Assembly: GCA_937886715.1 (NCBI GenBank)
Contig: CAKZZD010000008.1
Span: forward strand, 1 to 55,932
Length of the DNA: 55,932 bases
Direction of reading: 5' to 3'
Source of the DNA: an uncultured Bacteroidales bacterium
GTDB taxonomy: Bacteria > Bacteroidota > Bacteroidia > Bacteroidales > P3
Translations under genes and position numbers: made by a program
Notes under the pieces: generated by a model
Databases searched by the model: none
Told to the model about the DNA's origin: nothing
Seen by the model: only the letters and a program-made list of their open reading frames with translations
Shown: positions 26,277-35,285 of the stretch, piece by piece
Layout: every line of letters starts with the position of its first letter
How positions within the stretch are numbered: the first letter of the stretch is position 1

Positions 26277-29115
26277 GGTGTCCCATAGCCTGGAACTCCT
26301 CGGCGAGGTAGCGGCCGGTGAAATTGTCGGGCTGCTGTGCCAGTTGTTCGGGAGTGCCGTTGAAGACCACCTGGCCGCCTGCGCGACCGCCGTCGGGTCC
26401 GAGGTCGATGATCCAGTCGGCCACCTTGATAACATCCATATTGTGCTCGATGACGAGAACCGTGTTGCCCTTGTCGACGAGCTTCTGTAGCACATCGAGA
26501 AGCACGCGGATATCGTCGAAATGGAGGCCCGTGGTGGGTTCGTCGAGGATGTAGAGGGTGCGGCCGGTGTCGGACTTGCTGAGTTCGGTGGCCAGCTTGA
26601 TGCGCTGGGCCTCACCGCCGCTGAGAGTGGTGCTCTGCTGTCCGAGGGTGATATATCCCAGACCCACATCCTGCAGCGTCTGCAGTTTGCGGTGGAGCTT
26701 GGGCATATTCTGGAAGAAGTCGACGGCATCGTTGATGGTCATGTCGAGCACATCGGAGATGGATTTTCCTTTATAGCGTATTTCGAGCGTCTCGCGGTTG
26801 TAGCGCTTGCCGTTGCACACCTCGCAGTTGACATAAACGTCGGGGAGGAAATTCATCTCAATGGTGCGCAGACCGGCACCTTTGCAGTGCTCGCAGCGAC
26901 CGCCGCTGACATTGAACGAGAAGCGGCCGGGCTTGTAGCCGCGGATGCGGGCGGTGGGAATGTCGGCGAAGAGCCGGCGTATATCGTCGAAGAGGCCGAC
27001 ATAGGTGGCGGGGTTGGAGCGGGGCGTGCGGCCGATGGGACTCTGGTCGATCTGGATCACCTTGTCGATATGGTCGATACCCGAGATGGAGCGATAGGGC
27101 AGAGGGGTGCGTAGCGAACGGTAGAAATGCTGGCTGAGGATGGGTTGGAGGGTGTCGTTGATGAGGGTGGACTTGCCGCTGCCGCTGACACCGGTGACGC
27201 AGACCAGCATGCCGAGAGGAAGGTCGAGGGTGGCATCCTTGAGGTTGTTGCCAGTGGCCCCTTCAAGGACGATGTGCTCACGTCCTTCGACAGAACGGCG
27301 CTGCGGGATGGGAATGTCGCGCTTGCGGGCAAGATACTGCAACGTCAGCGACGGCCGGCCCGTCTGTAGAGCCGAAGAGGCCTCTTTGAGGTTGCCTGCA
27401 AAGAGGATCTTGCCACCGTGGATGCCGGCGCCGGGACCGATGTCGACCAGGAAATCGGAGGCCATCATCATGTCGCGGTCGTGTTCGACTACGATGACGC
27501 TGTTGCCCAAGTCGCGTAGAGCGCAGAGCGAATCGATAAGGCGGCGGTTGTCGCGCTGATGGAGTCCGATGCTGGGCTCGTCGAGAATATAGAGCACATT
27601 GACCAGCTGGGAACCGATCTGGGTGGCCAGGCGGATGCGCTGGGCTTCGCCGCCACTAAGGCTCTTGGCACTGCGGTTCATGGACAAGTAGCCCACGCCC
27701 ACATTGTTGAGGAACGAAAGCCGTTTGAGGATTTCCTGCAACACCTCGCGGGCGATGGCCAGGTCGCGCTCGCCGAGTTTCTTCGGCAGATCTTCGAGCC
27801 ATTGCTGCAGCTCGATGAGGTCCATTTCGGCCAGCTGTCCGATGTTTTTGTCAAGGATGCGGAAAGCAAGCGACTGCGGCTTGAGTCGTCGTCCGTGGCA
27901 CTCTGGGCAGGCCACAGTATTCATAAAGCTGGTAGCCCACTTCTGGAGCGAAGCGGGACTGTCGTCGGCGTTGAGCGAGGCGATATAGTTGACGATACCC
28001 TGGAATCCGCTCAGGTACCCAGGGTCTTCGGGATCCTCGATGCCGGTGAAATGGTTCGATCCATAGAGGATGGCGTTGACGGCCTCGTCGCTGAGGCTGT
28101 CGAAAGGATCGTCGAGCGAGAAGGCATAGTGGCGCCCCATCAGCTCGAGCTTGCGATAGATATAATTGGTGGGGGAATACTTTCCCAGCACTTCGATGGC
28201 TCCGTCGCGGATGCTTTTCTTCGGGTTGGGGATGAGCTTCTGCATGTCGATCTGGGCCACCTCGCCGAGACCGTTGCAGTGGGGGCAGGCGCCATAGGGC
28301 GAATTGAAAGAGAATGTGTTGGGCTCCGGCTCGGGGTAGGAAAGGCCGGTGTCGGGGTCCATGAGCATTTTGCTGAAATAACGCACGGAGCGGTCCTCGT
28401 TGTCGAGCACCATGAGGATGCCCTTGCCCTGCCGGAAGGCCGTCTGTACAGCCTCACGAAGGCGGGTGGCATTGCCGGAGGCGCGGAGACGGTCGACGAC
28501 AAGCTCGATGTCGTGCACCTTGTAGCGGTCCACCTGCATCTTGTAGCTGATTTCGCGGATTTCGCCGTCGACACGCACCTTGAGGAAGCCGCGCTTGGCC
28601 ACCTGCTCGAAGAGCTCGCGATAGTGGCCCTTGCGGCCCTTGACCATGGGCGCCAGGATGACAATGTCGTGGGAACCATAGTTCTCGCGGATCATGTCGA
28701 TGATCTTCTCCTCGCTGTATTTCACCATCGGCTTGCCGCTGTCGAGGCTGTAGGCTTTGCCGATGCGGGCGTAAAGCAGGCGGAGGAAATCGTAAGTGTC
28801 GGTGATGGTGCCCACTGTGGAGCGGGGATTGTTGTTGGTGCTTTTCTGCTCGATGGCAATGACGGGGCTGAGGCCCTCAATCAAGTCGACGTCGGGTCGC
28901 TCCATGTTGCCGATAAAGTGGCGGGCATAGGCGGAGAAGGTGTCCATATAGCGGCGTTGGCCCTCGGCATGGATGGTGTCAAAAGCCAGACTCGATTTGC
29001 CGCTGCCGCTGAGACCCGTGAAGACCACCAGTTTGTCGCGCGGGATCACGAGGTCGATATTCTGGAGATTGTGCTCTCGAGCCCCCAGTATCTTGATTGT
29101 ATTGTCGTCGCTCAT
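26266..29115 (-). CDS. uvrA: Excinuclease ABC subunit A
   Basis: 949 residues, normal length. UvrA finds bulky lesions for nucleotide-excision repair. The first ATPase has GLSGSGKSSLAF (about 34) and a signature LSGGEAQRIRL (about 488); the second has GVSGSGKSTLIND and LSGGEAQRIKL (about 830). Zinc modules are ACPHCNGLG, ACPECHGRRLK, CEHCKGAG and CEVCNGKRY. The invariant stretch YMDTFSAYARHFIGNMERPD is present. Gene lies 35 bp after the lytic transglycosylase, probably in one transcript with bamD-rpoZ-coaBC. Confidence 0.96.
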   Translation of the reverse strand: MSDDNTIKILGAREHNLQNIDLVIPRDKLVVFTGLSGSGKSSLAFDTIHAEGQRRYMDTFSAYARHFIGNMERPDVDLIEGLSPVIAIEQKSTNNNPRSTVGTITDTYDFLRLLYARIGKAYSLDSGKPMVKYSEEKIIDMIRENYGSHDIVILAPMVKGRKGHYRELFEQVAKRGFLKVRVDGEIREISYKMQVDRYKVHDIELVVDRLRASGNATRLREAVQTAFRQGKGILMVLDNEDRSVRYFSKMLMDPDTGLSYPEPEPNTFSFNSPYGACPHCNGLGEVAQIDMQKLIPNPKKSIRDGAIEVLGKYSPTNYIYRKLELMGRHYAFSLDDPFDSLSDEAVNAILYGSNHFTGIEDPEDPGYLSGFQGIVNYIASLNADDSPASLQKWATSFMNTVACPECHGRRLKPQSLAFRILDKNIGQLAEMDLIELQQWLEDLPKKLGERDLAIAREVLQEILKRLSFLNNVGVGYLSMNRSAKSLSGGEAQRIRLATQIGSQLVNVLYILDEPSIGLHQRDNRRLIDSLCALRDLGNSVIVVEHDRDMMMASDFLVDIGPGAGIHGGKILFAGNLKEASSALQTGRPSLTLQYLARKRDIPIPQRRSVEGREHIVLEGATGNNLKDATLDLPLGMLVCVTGVSGSGKSTLINDTLQPILSQHFYRSLRTPLPYRSISGIDHIDKVIQIDQSPIGRTPRSNPATYVGLFDDIRRLFADIPTARIRGYKPGRFSFNVSGGRCEHCKGAGLRTIEMNFLPDVYVNCEVCNGKRYNRETLEIRYKGKSISDVLDMTINDAVDFFQNMPKLHRKLQTLQDVGLGYITLGQQSTTLSGGEAQRIKLATELSKSDTGRTLYILDEPTTGLHFDDIRVLLDVLQKLVDKGNTVLVIEHNMDVIKVADWIIDLGPDGGRAGGQVVFNGTPEQLAQQPDNFTGRYLAEEFQAMGHPIG

Positions 29116-29150
29116 CGTAAGGTTCGGTTAAGATACACTCCGTCGTAGAC

Positions 29151-30131
29151 TCAAAGTTTCTTGATCATGGTGGTGTCGTGGCGCCCCTTGACGATGGTGT
29201 TGTATTCGGTGCCCTTTTTCGTCGGGATACGCACGGTGTAGGTTTTGTTGTTTTTGTTTTTCAGTTTGTCGGTGGTGATCCACGGGTTGAGGTTACGCAG
29301 CATCTTGTACGACGTGCCGTTCTGCGTGGCAAACTGGTAGAGGTCGACGTTCTGTCCGCTGAGTTCCACCTCGGTGTAGGGCAGTTCGGGATAGGTGTCG
29401 CACTGGCGGATATGGTAGCCATAGCTCTGCGGATTCTGGAAAATGAGCTTGATGGCGAGAATGCGGTACACGTAGCGCTGCGTCTCGCTGTTGAGATACA
29501 GGTCGTAGTAGCTGCTCTGTCCCTGCTTGGCAATGCGCGTGGATAGCCCGCCCTCGCCGCAATTGTAGGCTGCCGCCGCTTCGGTCCATCCGCCGAGGCG
29601 GCTTTTGAGCGTCTTGAGGAAGCGGCAGGCGGCACGCGTGGACGCTTCAAGGTCGTTGCGCATGTCGATCTCGTCGCTGATCTCGAGGCCGTAGTTCGCC
29701 CCGGTGGTCTTCATAAACTGCCAATAGCCCTTGGCGCCGGCAGGCGAGGTGGCGTTGGTGAGGCTGCTTTCGATCACGCACAGATATTTCATGTCTTCGG
29801 GCACGCCCTCTTCTTTCAGGATGCGCTCGATGGTGGGGAAGAGGCGGGTGGCGCGCTTGATGCAGAAGGTGGTGTTCGACTGATAGTACATGTTGCTCAC
29901 CAGCTCACGATCCAATCCCTCGCGCACATAGTAGATGTTCAGCGGCACACGCTCGCCGCAGAAATAGAGCGTGTCCGGAATCGAGGGCGCATACACCCTG
30001 TAGTCGGCCCGAATGGCGCGGGCGTGCAGCGCCTCCTGCTCGTTTTTCTCCTTGTGGGTGGCAAAAATAAAGGCTTCTCCGGCGATAGCCAAAGAGGCCA
30101 GTATGATGGCGATGATACAGAGTCTCTTCAA
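29151..30131 (-). CDS. MltD-like lytic transglycosylase (TTG start)
   Basis: 326 residues. A signal-anchor (KRLCIIAIILASLAIAGEAF) is followed by an SLT domain with the catalytic Glu in CVIESSLTN (about 119), AGAKGYWQFM and AAAYNCGEGG. The C-terminal part (YQFATQNGTSYKMLRNLNPWI...YTVRIP) resembles a LysM domain for peptidoglycan binding. It cleaves glycan strands of the wall to 1,6-anhydro ends. The only start that gives a signal peptide is TTG at 30131, overlapping the TGA of coaBC as TTGA; the next Met is far inside the protein. Confidence 0.88.
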   Translation of the reverse strand: MKRLCIIAIILASLAIAGEAFIFATHKEKNEQEALHARAIRADYRVYAPSIPDTLYFCGERVPLNIYYVREGLDRELVSNMYYQSNTTFCIKRATRLFPTIERILKEEGVPEDMKYLCVIESSLTNATSPAGAKGYWQFMKTTGANYGLEISDEIDMRNDLEASTRAACRFLKTLKSRLGGWTEAAAAYNCGEGGLSTRIAKQGQSSYYDLYLNSETQRYVYRILAIKLIFQNPQSYGYHIRQCDTYPELPYTEVELSGQNVDLYQFATQNGTSYKMLRNLNPWITTDKLKNKNNKTYTVRIPTKKGTEYNTIVKGRHDTTMIKKL

Positions 30132-31297
30132 CTTGTGACAGTGTTAACGATTAGACGTGCGATATCCTTCTTGCTGAGCAGCGGGCTGTCGGTGTGGCTG
30201 CCGTCGCGGGCGATGATGGTCACCTTGTTGGTGTCGACACCGAAGCCGGCCCCTTTGTCGCGCAGCGAGTTGAGGACGATATGGTCGAGGTTCTTCCGCT
30301 GCAGTTTGCGTTCGGCATTCTGCACCTCGTTGTCGGTCTCGAGGGCGAACCCCACCAGCCGCTGGCCCTCTTTTTTCATTCCGCCGAGGGTGGCCAGGAT
30401 GTCAGGATTCTGCACCAGCTGGATAGTCATCCCTTCGTCGCCCTGTTTCTTCAGCTTGTGGTCGGCGCATTCCGACGGCCTGTAGTCGGCCACTGCGGCC
30501 GAAAGAATGGCCCCATGGCATGTGGGGAACAGGCCGGTGGCGGCAGTGTACATCTCGCGGGCGCTCTCCACGTCGGTGCGGTGGATGCGCTGGTGTTGCA
30601 CCTTCAGCGCGGTGGGACCGGTCACCAGCTCCACCTCCGCACCAGCCTCAGCCAATGCTTCGGCCAGAGCGAACCCCATCTTGCCGCTGCTGTAGTTGCC
30701 GATGAAGCGGACGCTGTCGATGCGCTCGTATGTAGGCCCGGCAGTGACCAGCCAGCGCTTGCCCGTCAATGGCAGCGTGCCACATACGGCTTCGGCTATC
30801 TCCTCGGGCTCCACCATACGGCCGGTGCCACTGGTGCCGCAGGCCAGGTGTCCGTCGGCAGGCCCCACCATCTCGATGCCCCACGACAGCAGGGTGGCCA
30901 CATTGCGTTGCACGGCAGGGTGCGCCCACATCTCGCTGTTCATGGCAGGGCACATCACCACGCGCTTGCCGCTCATGGCCAGCAGCAGCGTGCTCAAGGC
31001 GTCGTCGGCGATGCCGGAGGCCACCTTGCCGATGATGTTGGCGCTGGCCGGTGCCACAACGATCATGTCGGCCCAGTCCTTGAGCGAGATATGCTCGGTG
31101 CGAGTGCCGTTGCCCTCGAACAGGTCGCAGTAAAGGGGGTGCTGGCTCACAGTCTCCAGGGTGGGGCGGGTGACGAACTGCAGGGCATGCTCCGTGGCGG
31201 CGCAGCGCACCTCGTGGCCGGCCTTCACCAGTAGCCGCACCAGTGCGGGGGTCTTGTAGGCAGCGATACCTCCCGTGATTCCGACAATGATTTTCAT
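30128..31297 (-). CDS. coaBC: Bifunctional CoaBC (phosphopantothenoylcysteine decarboxylase/synthetase)
   Basis: 389 residues. The N-terminal CoaC half has GGIAAYKTPALVRLL, the His region EHISLKDWAD, PAMNSEMW and the catalytic-loop Cys in HLACGTSGTGRM. The CoaB half has TAGPTYERIDSVRFIGNYSS, SAAVADYRP and VQNPDIL. Together they turn 4'-phosphopantothenate plus Cys into 4'-phosphopantetheine for coenzyme A. Full length. Lies 30 bp after rpoZ and overlaps the lytic transglycosylase start. Confidence 0.96.
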   Translation of the reverse strand: MKIIVGITGGIAAYKTPALVRLLVKAGHEVRCAATEHALQFVTRPTLETVSQHPLYCDLFEGNGTRTEHISLKDWADMIVVAPASANIIGKVASGIADDALSTLLLAMSGKRVVMCPAMNSEMWAHPAVQRNVATLLSWGIEMVGPADGHLACGTSGTGRMVEPEEIAEAVCGTLPLTGKRWLVTAGPTYERIDSVRFIGNYSSGKMGFALAEALAEAGAEVELVTGPTALKVQHQRIHRTDVESAREMYTAATGLFPTCHGAILSAAVADYRPSECADHKLKKQGDEGMTIQLVQNPDILATLGGMKKEGQRLVGFALETDNEVQNAERKLQRKNLDHIVLNSLRDKGAGFGVDTNKVTIIARDGSHTDSPLLSKKDIARLIVNTVTS

Positions 31298-31327
31298 GGC
31301 TTCAGAGTGGGGTTGCCGTTAGGGGAT

Positions 31328-31699
31328 TTATTGGGCGTTGATGATTTCGTCTTCCATGGCCTCGATCTTGTGCATCTGCTGGTCCTCCTTCATGGGGTTG
31401 CGGTAGTAGATGTCGCCTTCGAGGTATTCTTCGGTGGCTTCGAGGGTGGGTTTGGGCTGCTGCTCATAGCGGCGCACGATTTCAATCTGCTCGCGGTTCT
31501 CGAACATCTCGTCGAGGGCGTCGGTGGTGCTCTTGAACTCGTCGATCTTGTTGTGCAACTCCTTCTTCTCCTCGGCGGCAATCTGGTTGGCACGCTTGGT
31601 CAGCACGGCTACGGTTTCATAGATGTTGCCGGTCATGTTGCTGAAGTCGGCAGTGTTGCGGGTGATGGTGGTGCTTACCACTTTTTTCTTCTCTTCCAT
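31328..31699 (-). CDS. rpoZ: RNA polymerase omega subunit (Bacteroidetes type)
   Basis: 123 residues. The omega-like core is TGNIYETVAVLTKRANQIAAEEKKEL (residues 23-48), matching the helix that clamps the beta' C-terminus. A charged C-terminal extension EYLEGDIYYRNPMKEDQ is characteristic of the Bacteroidetes form. The position between bamD and coaBC is the usual one in this phylum. Sequence is too short and divergent for certainty on its own; context raises confidence. Confidence 0.85.
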   Translation of the reverse strand: MEEKKKVVSTTITRNTADFSNMTGNIYETVAVLTKRANQIAAEEKKELHNKIDEFKSTTDALDEMFENREQIEIVRRYEQQPKPTLEATEEYLEGDIYYRNPMKEDQQMHKIEAMEDEIINAQ

Positions 31700-31755
31700 T
31701 GTATGTGTATTGTTCTGTTGTTTTGTTGTTTGCGTGTTTTTTTTTCTGGCCGGCG

Positions 31756-32556
31756 CTATTCCATCTTGGCCAGCTCGGCTTTGGTCTTGTTGTAGATGTC
31801 CTGCGCCTCGCTCAGGTGCTTCGACTCCAGGAAACTGCTGCTGAAGCGGTCGAAATCGTTCACCACCTGCTGCAGGCGCTCGCGTTTCTTCTCCTCGCGG
31901 CTGCCGATGGCATACAGGTAGCTCGAGCGCAGCATGTAGTACATGGCATCCTCGCGCGAAGGTGCGTCGGGGTAGAGGTTGAGGAAGTTCTTGAACGACT
32001 CGTAGGCTGCGTGATACTCCTCGATGTAGTAGTAGCCGTAGGCAATCTCGTAGTCTTTCTTCATCAGTTTGCGGTGCATCTCGTCGAGATATTTGATCAC
32101 CTCGGGCATACGGGTGCTGCGGGGCCAGCGCTCGGCAAAGGCCTCAAACTCGGCTATCGCCTCCTTGGTCAGACTTTGGTCGAGCGAATAGACCGGCGAC
32201 TCCAAGTATTTGCAGTACGCCGACATGAAGCTGGCTTCCTCCACGCGGTCGCTGTAGGGAAACTGGCGTGCGAAGCGCTTGTACTGGTAGCCGGCGGTGT
32301 AGTAGTCCTTCTCCTTGTACAGGGCCTGGGCATAATACCACGCTATGTTCTCGGCATTGTCCCTGCCGCGGTAGTGGAGCGAGAGATTTTCGAACAGCTG
32401 GATGGCTTTCGAAAAGCTGTTTTCGTTGTAGTAGCGCATGGCGGCAGCGAACTTCGCGTCGTAATCGTTGCTGTTGAGCAATTTGTCAAAGTTGCTGCAA
32501 CTGCTTGCCAGCAAGCAGGTTGCGATGATTGCAATGAGGGTCGTCCTGTTTTTCAT
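31756..32556 (-). CDS. bamD: Outer membrane assembly lipoprotein BamD
   Basis: 266 residues from the ATG at 32556; a TTG at 32565 is rejected. Lipobox LASSC puts the lipidated Cys at residue 20. Five TPR-like repeats follow, e.g. MRYYNENSFSKAIQLFENL, AQALYKEKDYYTAGYQYKRF, and a third around YYYIEEYHAAYESFKNFL. BamD is the essential partner of BamA in folding barrels into the outer membrane. First gene of the bamD-rpoZ-coaBC run, just after a -7 box. Confidence 0.93.
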   Translation of the reverse strand: MKNRTTLIAIIATCLLASSCSNFDKLLNSNDYDAKFAAAMRYYNENSFSKAIQLFENLSLHYRGRDNAENIAWYYAQALYKEKDYYTAGYQYKRFARQFPYSDRVEEASFMSAYCKYLESPVYSLDQSLTKEAIAEFEAFAERWPRSTRMPEVIKYLDEMHRKLMKKDYEIAYGYYYIEEYHAAYESFKNFLNLYPDAPSREDAMYYMLRSSYLYAIGSREEKKRERLQQVVNDFDRFSSSFLESKHLSEAQDIYNKTKAELAKME

Positions 32557-32877
32557 AAACTGCAAAAATACGAATATTTTTACAAATGGGCGAATTTTAT
32601 TATTAATTACCCCAAAAATTTCCCCCGAAAGCCCTCATCTCCGGCCCGAAAAAGTATCCCCGTCGAGCCCAATTTTCCCGCCTTCGTAATGCGTTGTAAA
32701 TCCGTACCTTCTCCTTATCAACTCCTACCCAACTCCTACTATGGAGGGAGATGGGTAGGAGTTGATAAGGAGAAGGTGTTGAGGGACAATGGGTTAGGGG
32801 AGGCCTGCCGAGGGCGATGGCCTGGGCATGGCTGGAGTGGGGTTGGAGAGGGGTTGGAGGGGGTGTGGCGAAGGGGC
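32557..32877. other. Intergenic stretch between bamD and the TonB receptor
   Basis: About 320 bp. It holds the bamD -7 box (reverse-strand TATTTTTG at 32563-32570), an AT-rich tract, and the inverted-repeat element starting at 32706. No gene was recognised; an Arg/Pro-rich reverse open frame crossing it is a shadow of the receptor gene. Confidence 0.7.
32706..32800. repeat. Dispersed repeat element, copy A (26-bp perfect inverted repeat)
   Basis: The arms 32706-32731 and 32752-32777 are exact reverse complements around a 20-base loop. The core CAACTCCTACCCA, the loop motif CCTACTATGG and the ~20 bp after the right arm (TTGAGGGACAATGGGTTAGG) are closely matched by the element at 48657. No target duplication or coding capacity is seen. 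Confidence 0.9.
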
Positions 32878-35229
32878 TCAGAATGTGAAACTTGCGCCGA
32901 AGCAGGCCAGGATGGGCAGCTGGTTGATGCGGGTGTGGGTGGTGCGGTTGAAGTAGAAGATGTTCTGGCGGCTGTAGACGTTGGTGACGCTGAGGTTGAG
33001 TTCGAGGGTGGAGCGTTTGCCGATAGAGAATTTGCGTTTGGCGCCGAGGTCCAAACGGTGGTAGCTCGGGAGGCGGCCCTGGTAGAGGTCGGCGTAGTGG
33101 ATGCCGTAGTTGCCGTTGCTGGCGGTGTAGTCGTTGATGATGGTGTTGTCGAAGTCGAGCATCTGGTAGACACCCTGGGTCTGGGTGAAGGGGAATCCGC
33201 TGCCGAAGGACCAGCGTGCGCTGAGTTCCCACTGGCGCTGGTTGCCGAGGGCGTAGGTGGCGAGGATGTTGACGGTGTGGCGGCGGGCGTAGTGTGGGTT
33301 GTAGGACTGGATTTCGTCGGTGCGCTGGACGTAGCCGAGGGAGTAGGTGGCCCAGAGGTAGAGCCGCTGGAGGTCGACACGTGCGGAGATGTCGAAGCCT
33401 GTGGCGAAGCCGCGTTCGATGATGAAGTCTTTCATGAGGTATTCGGGTTTGGGGAAGGCGCCAGAGGGTCGGTAGGCGGGGTCGTTTTCGTCGAAGAGTT
33501 TGTTGCGGTTGGCGTTGAGGAGCTGGTCGAAGTGTTTGTAGTAGATTTCGGCGTTGAGGGTGATGTGTTCGGTGATGTCGTATTCGGCGCCGGCGACGAT
33601 GTGTTTGGCCTGTTGGACGCACGAGGAGACGGGCTGGCCGAGGAAGGTGGAGGGGATGTTGAGTGCGGCGGTGCCGGTGAGGAAGCCGGTGAAGAGGTTG
33701 ACGATGTCGTTGTCGGAGCGTGCGTCGAGGAAGACTTGGCTGTAGAATCCGCCGGCGAATTTGAACCGGAGGTCGGGGGTGGCGTTGAATTTGGCGGCCA
33801 GCCGGGGTTCGGGTTTGAGGCTGTTGAGGGTGGCGTAGTAGACCAGCCGGATGCCGGGGTCGAAGAGCCAGCGGCCGTGGGCGTATTTGTAGGTGGCGTA
33901 GAGTGATAGGTTGGTGGTGGGTTCGTCTTGCGCGGTGGCTTTGCCGTATTGGTTGACGAAGTGGTATTCGGTGTTGTAGCCTTCCATGCTGATGCCGTAT
34001 TTGAGGCGGTTGGTGCCGATGAAGTTGGTGAGCTGGAGGGTGGTGTTGAAGCCGCCGATGGAGCTGTATTTGTCGAAGCCGGAGCCGTCGTCGAGTGTGA
34101 TGTGGTAGTCGGAGTAGGCGATGCTGCCTTCGAGGATGGCGGAGGAGCCTGTGACGAGGGTGAAGTTGGTGCCGCCGCCGTAGTTGAGCCAGTGGTAGTT
34201 GGCGATGGCCTGGTAGCCTGTCACGCGGTCGTCGAAGCGGAATCCGAAGAGGTTGACTTTGCTGCCGGTGCCGGAGTTGAGCGAGAGTTTGGCGTAGATG
34301 TCGAGGAAGTCGAACGGGAGTCCGCCCTGGATGTAGGGGTAGATGAGTTTCGAGCTGTGGGAGAGGAATGAGTTTTTGGCCGAGATGAGGTAGGAGAGGG
34401 TGCTTTTTGAGGTGGGTGATTCGCGTTTGATGGGGCCTTCGAGGATGGCGGAGGCGCCGAAGGTGTTGAGGGAGAGTTTTCCGGAGTGGCGTTTTTTGTT
34501 GCCGTCGCGAGTGGTGATGTCCATCACGGAGGACATGCGTCCGCCGTATTCGGCGCCGAAGCCGCCGGTGTAGATGTCGGCGTTGAGGATGATGTCGGTT
34601 TCGAAGATGGAGTAGAGGCCGATGGAGTGGAAGGGGTTGTAGATGATCATGCCGTCGAGGAGGCAGAGGTTCTGGATCATGGAGCCTCCACGGATGTAGA
34701 GCTGTCCGCCCTGGTCGCCGGTGGAGCTGACGCCAGGCAGGACTTGCATGTATTGTGCGAGGTCGGCCTGCCCGCCGATGGAGGGCATTTGCTGGATTTG
34801 CGAGGAGGTGATTTTTTCGACGCTCACCTGTGTCTGCATGCGGCGTTCCTCGACTTTGCTGTCGGTGACGTTGACGGCTTCGAGAACGGTGGAGGCAGGT
34901 TTGAGTTTGATGTTGAGTGTGAGCACTTTGGTGGTGGTGAGGTCGATGGTTTGGGTGTATTCGTCGTAGCCTACGTAGCGGATGCGGAGGATGTAGCGTC
35001 CGAGGGGTATTTTGTTGATGAGGAAGAAGCCGTTGATGTCGGTGGCACATCCGAAGAGGGATTTTGCCGAGCTGGCGTCCTGGCGGTCGTTTTCGCCGAC
35101 GATGACGATGTTGGCGAAGGGGATGGCTTCGCCGTTGGCTTCGTCGAAGAGGACGCCTTTGACGGTGCCTTGTGCGAGGGAGGCGCCGGTGATGGCGAGG
35201 AGTGTCAGGAGGGTGAGGATTCTGCGCAT
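32878..35229 (-). CDS. TonB-dependent outer membrane receptor
   Basis: 783 residues. Signal peptide (MRRILTLLTLLAITGASLA), then a carboxypeptidase-regulatory-like domain (GVLFDEANGEAIPFANIVIV...YVGYDEYTQ, about 22-105), a plug (SSQIQQMPSIGGQADLAQYM...YIRGGSMIQNLCLLDG) and a 22-strand-type barrel ending in Phe (FGASFTF), the usual outer-membrane insertion signal. It imports an unknown ligand with TonB energy. It lacks a SusD partner, so it is not a typical glycan SusC; such stand-alone receptors often take metal chelates or peptides. No neighbour indicates the ligand. Confidence 0.92.
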   Translation of the reverse strand: MRRILTLLTLLAITGASLAQGTVKGVLFDEANGEAIPFANIVIVGENDRQDASSAKSLFGCATDINGFFLINKIPLGRYILRIRYVGYDEYTQTIDLTTTKVLTLNIKLKPASTVLEAVNVTDSKVEERRMQTQVSVEKITSSQIQQMPSIGGQADLAQYMQVLPGVSSTGDQGGQLYIRGGSMIQNLCLLDGMIIYNPFHSIGLYSIFETDIILNADIYTGGFGAEYGGRMSSVMDITTRDGNKKRHSGKLSLNTFGASAILEGPIKRESPTSKSTLSYLISAKNSFLSHSSKLIYPYIQGGLPFDFLDIYAKLSLNSGTGSKVNLFGFRFDDRVTGYQAIANYHWLNYGGGTNFTLVTGSSAILEGSIAYSDYHITLDDGSGFDKYSSIGGFNTTLQLTNFIGTNRLKYGISMEGYNTEYHFVNQYGKATAQDEPTTNLSLYATYKYAHGRWLFDPGIRLVYYATLNSLKPEPRLAAKFNATPDLRFKFAGGFYSQVFLDARSDNDIVNLFTGFLTGTAALNIPSTFLGQPVSSCVQQAKHIVAGAEYDITEHITLNAEIYYKHFDQLLNANRNKLFDENDPAYRPSGAFPKPEYLMKDFIIERGFATGFDISARVDLQRLYLWATYSLGYVQRTDEIQSYNPHYARRHTVNILATYALGNQRQWELSARWSFGSGFPFTQTQGVYQMLDFDNTIINDYTASNGNYGIHYADLYQGRLPSYHRLDLGAKRKFSIGKRSTLELNLSVTNVYSRQNIFYFNRTTHTRINQLPILACFGASFTF

Positions 35230-35285
35230 GGGGATGGGGTGTTGGGGGGTGATGGATGGTTTGGTGCGGCGGGGTGCCGCATGGG

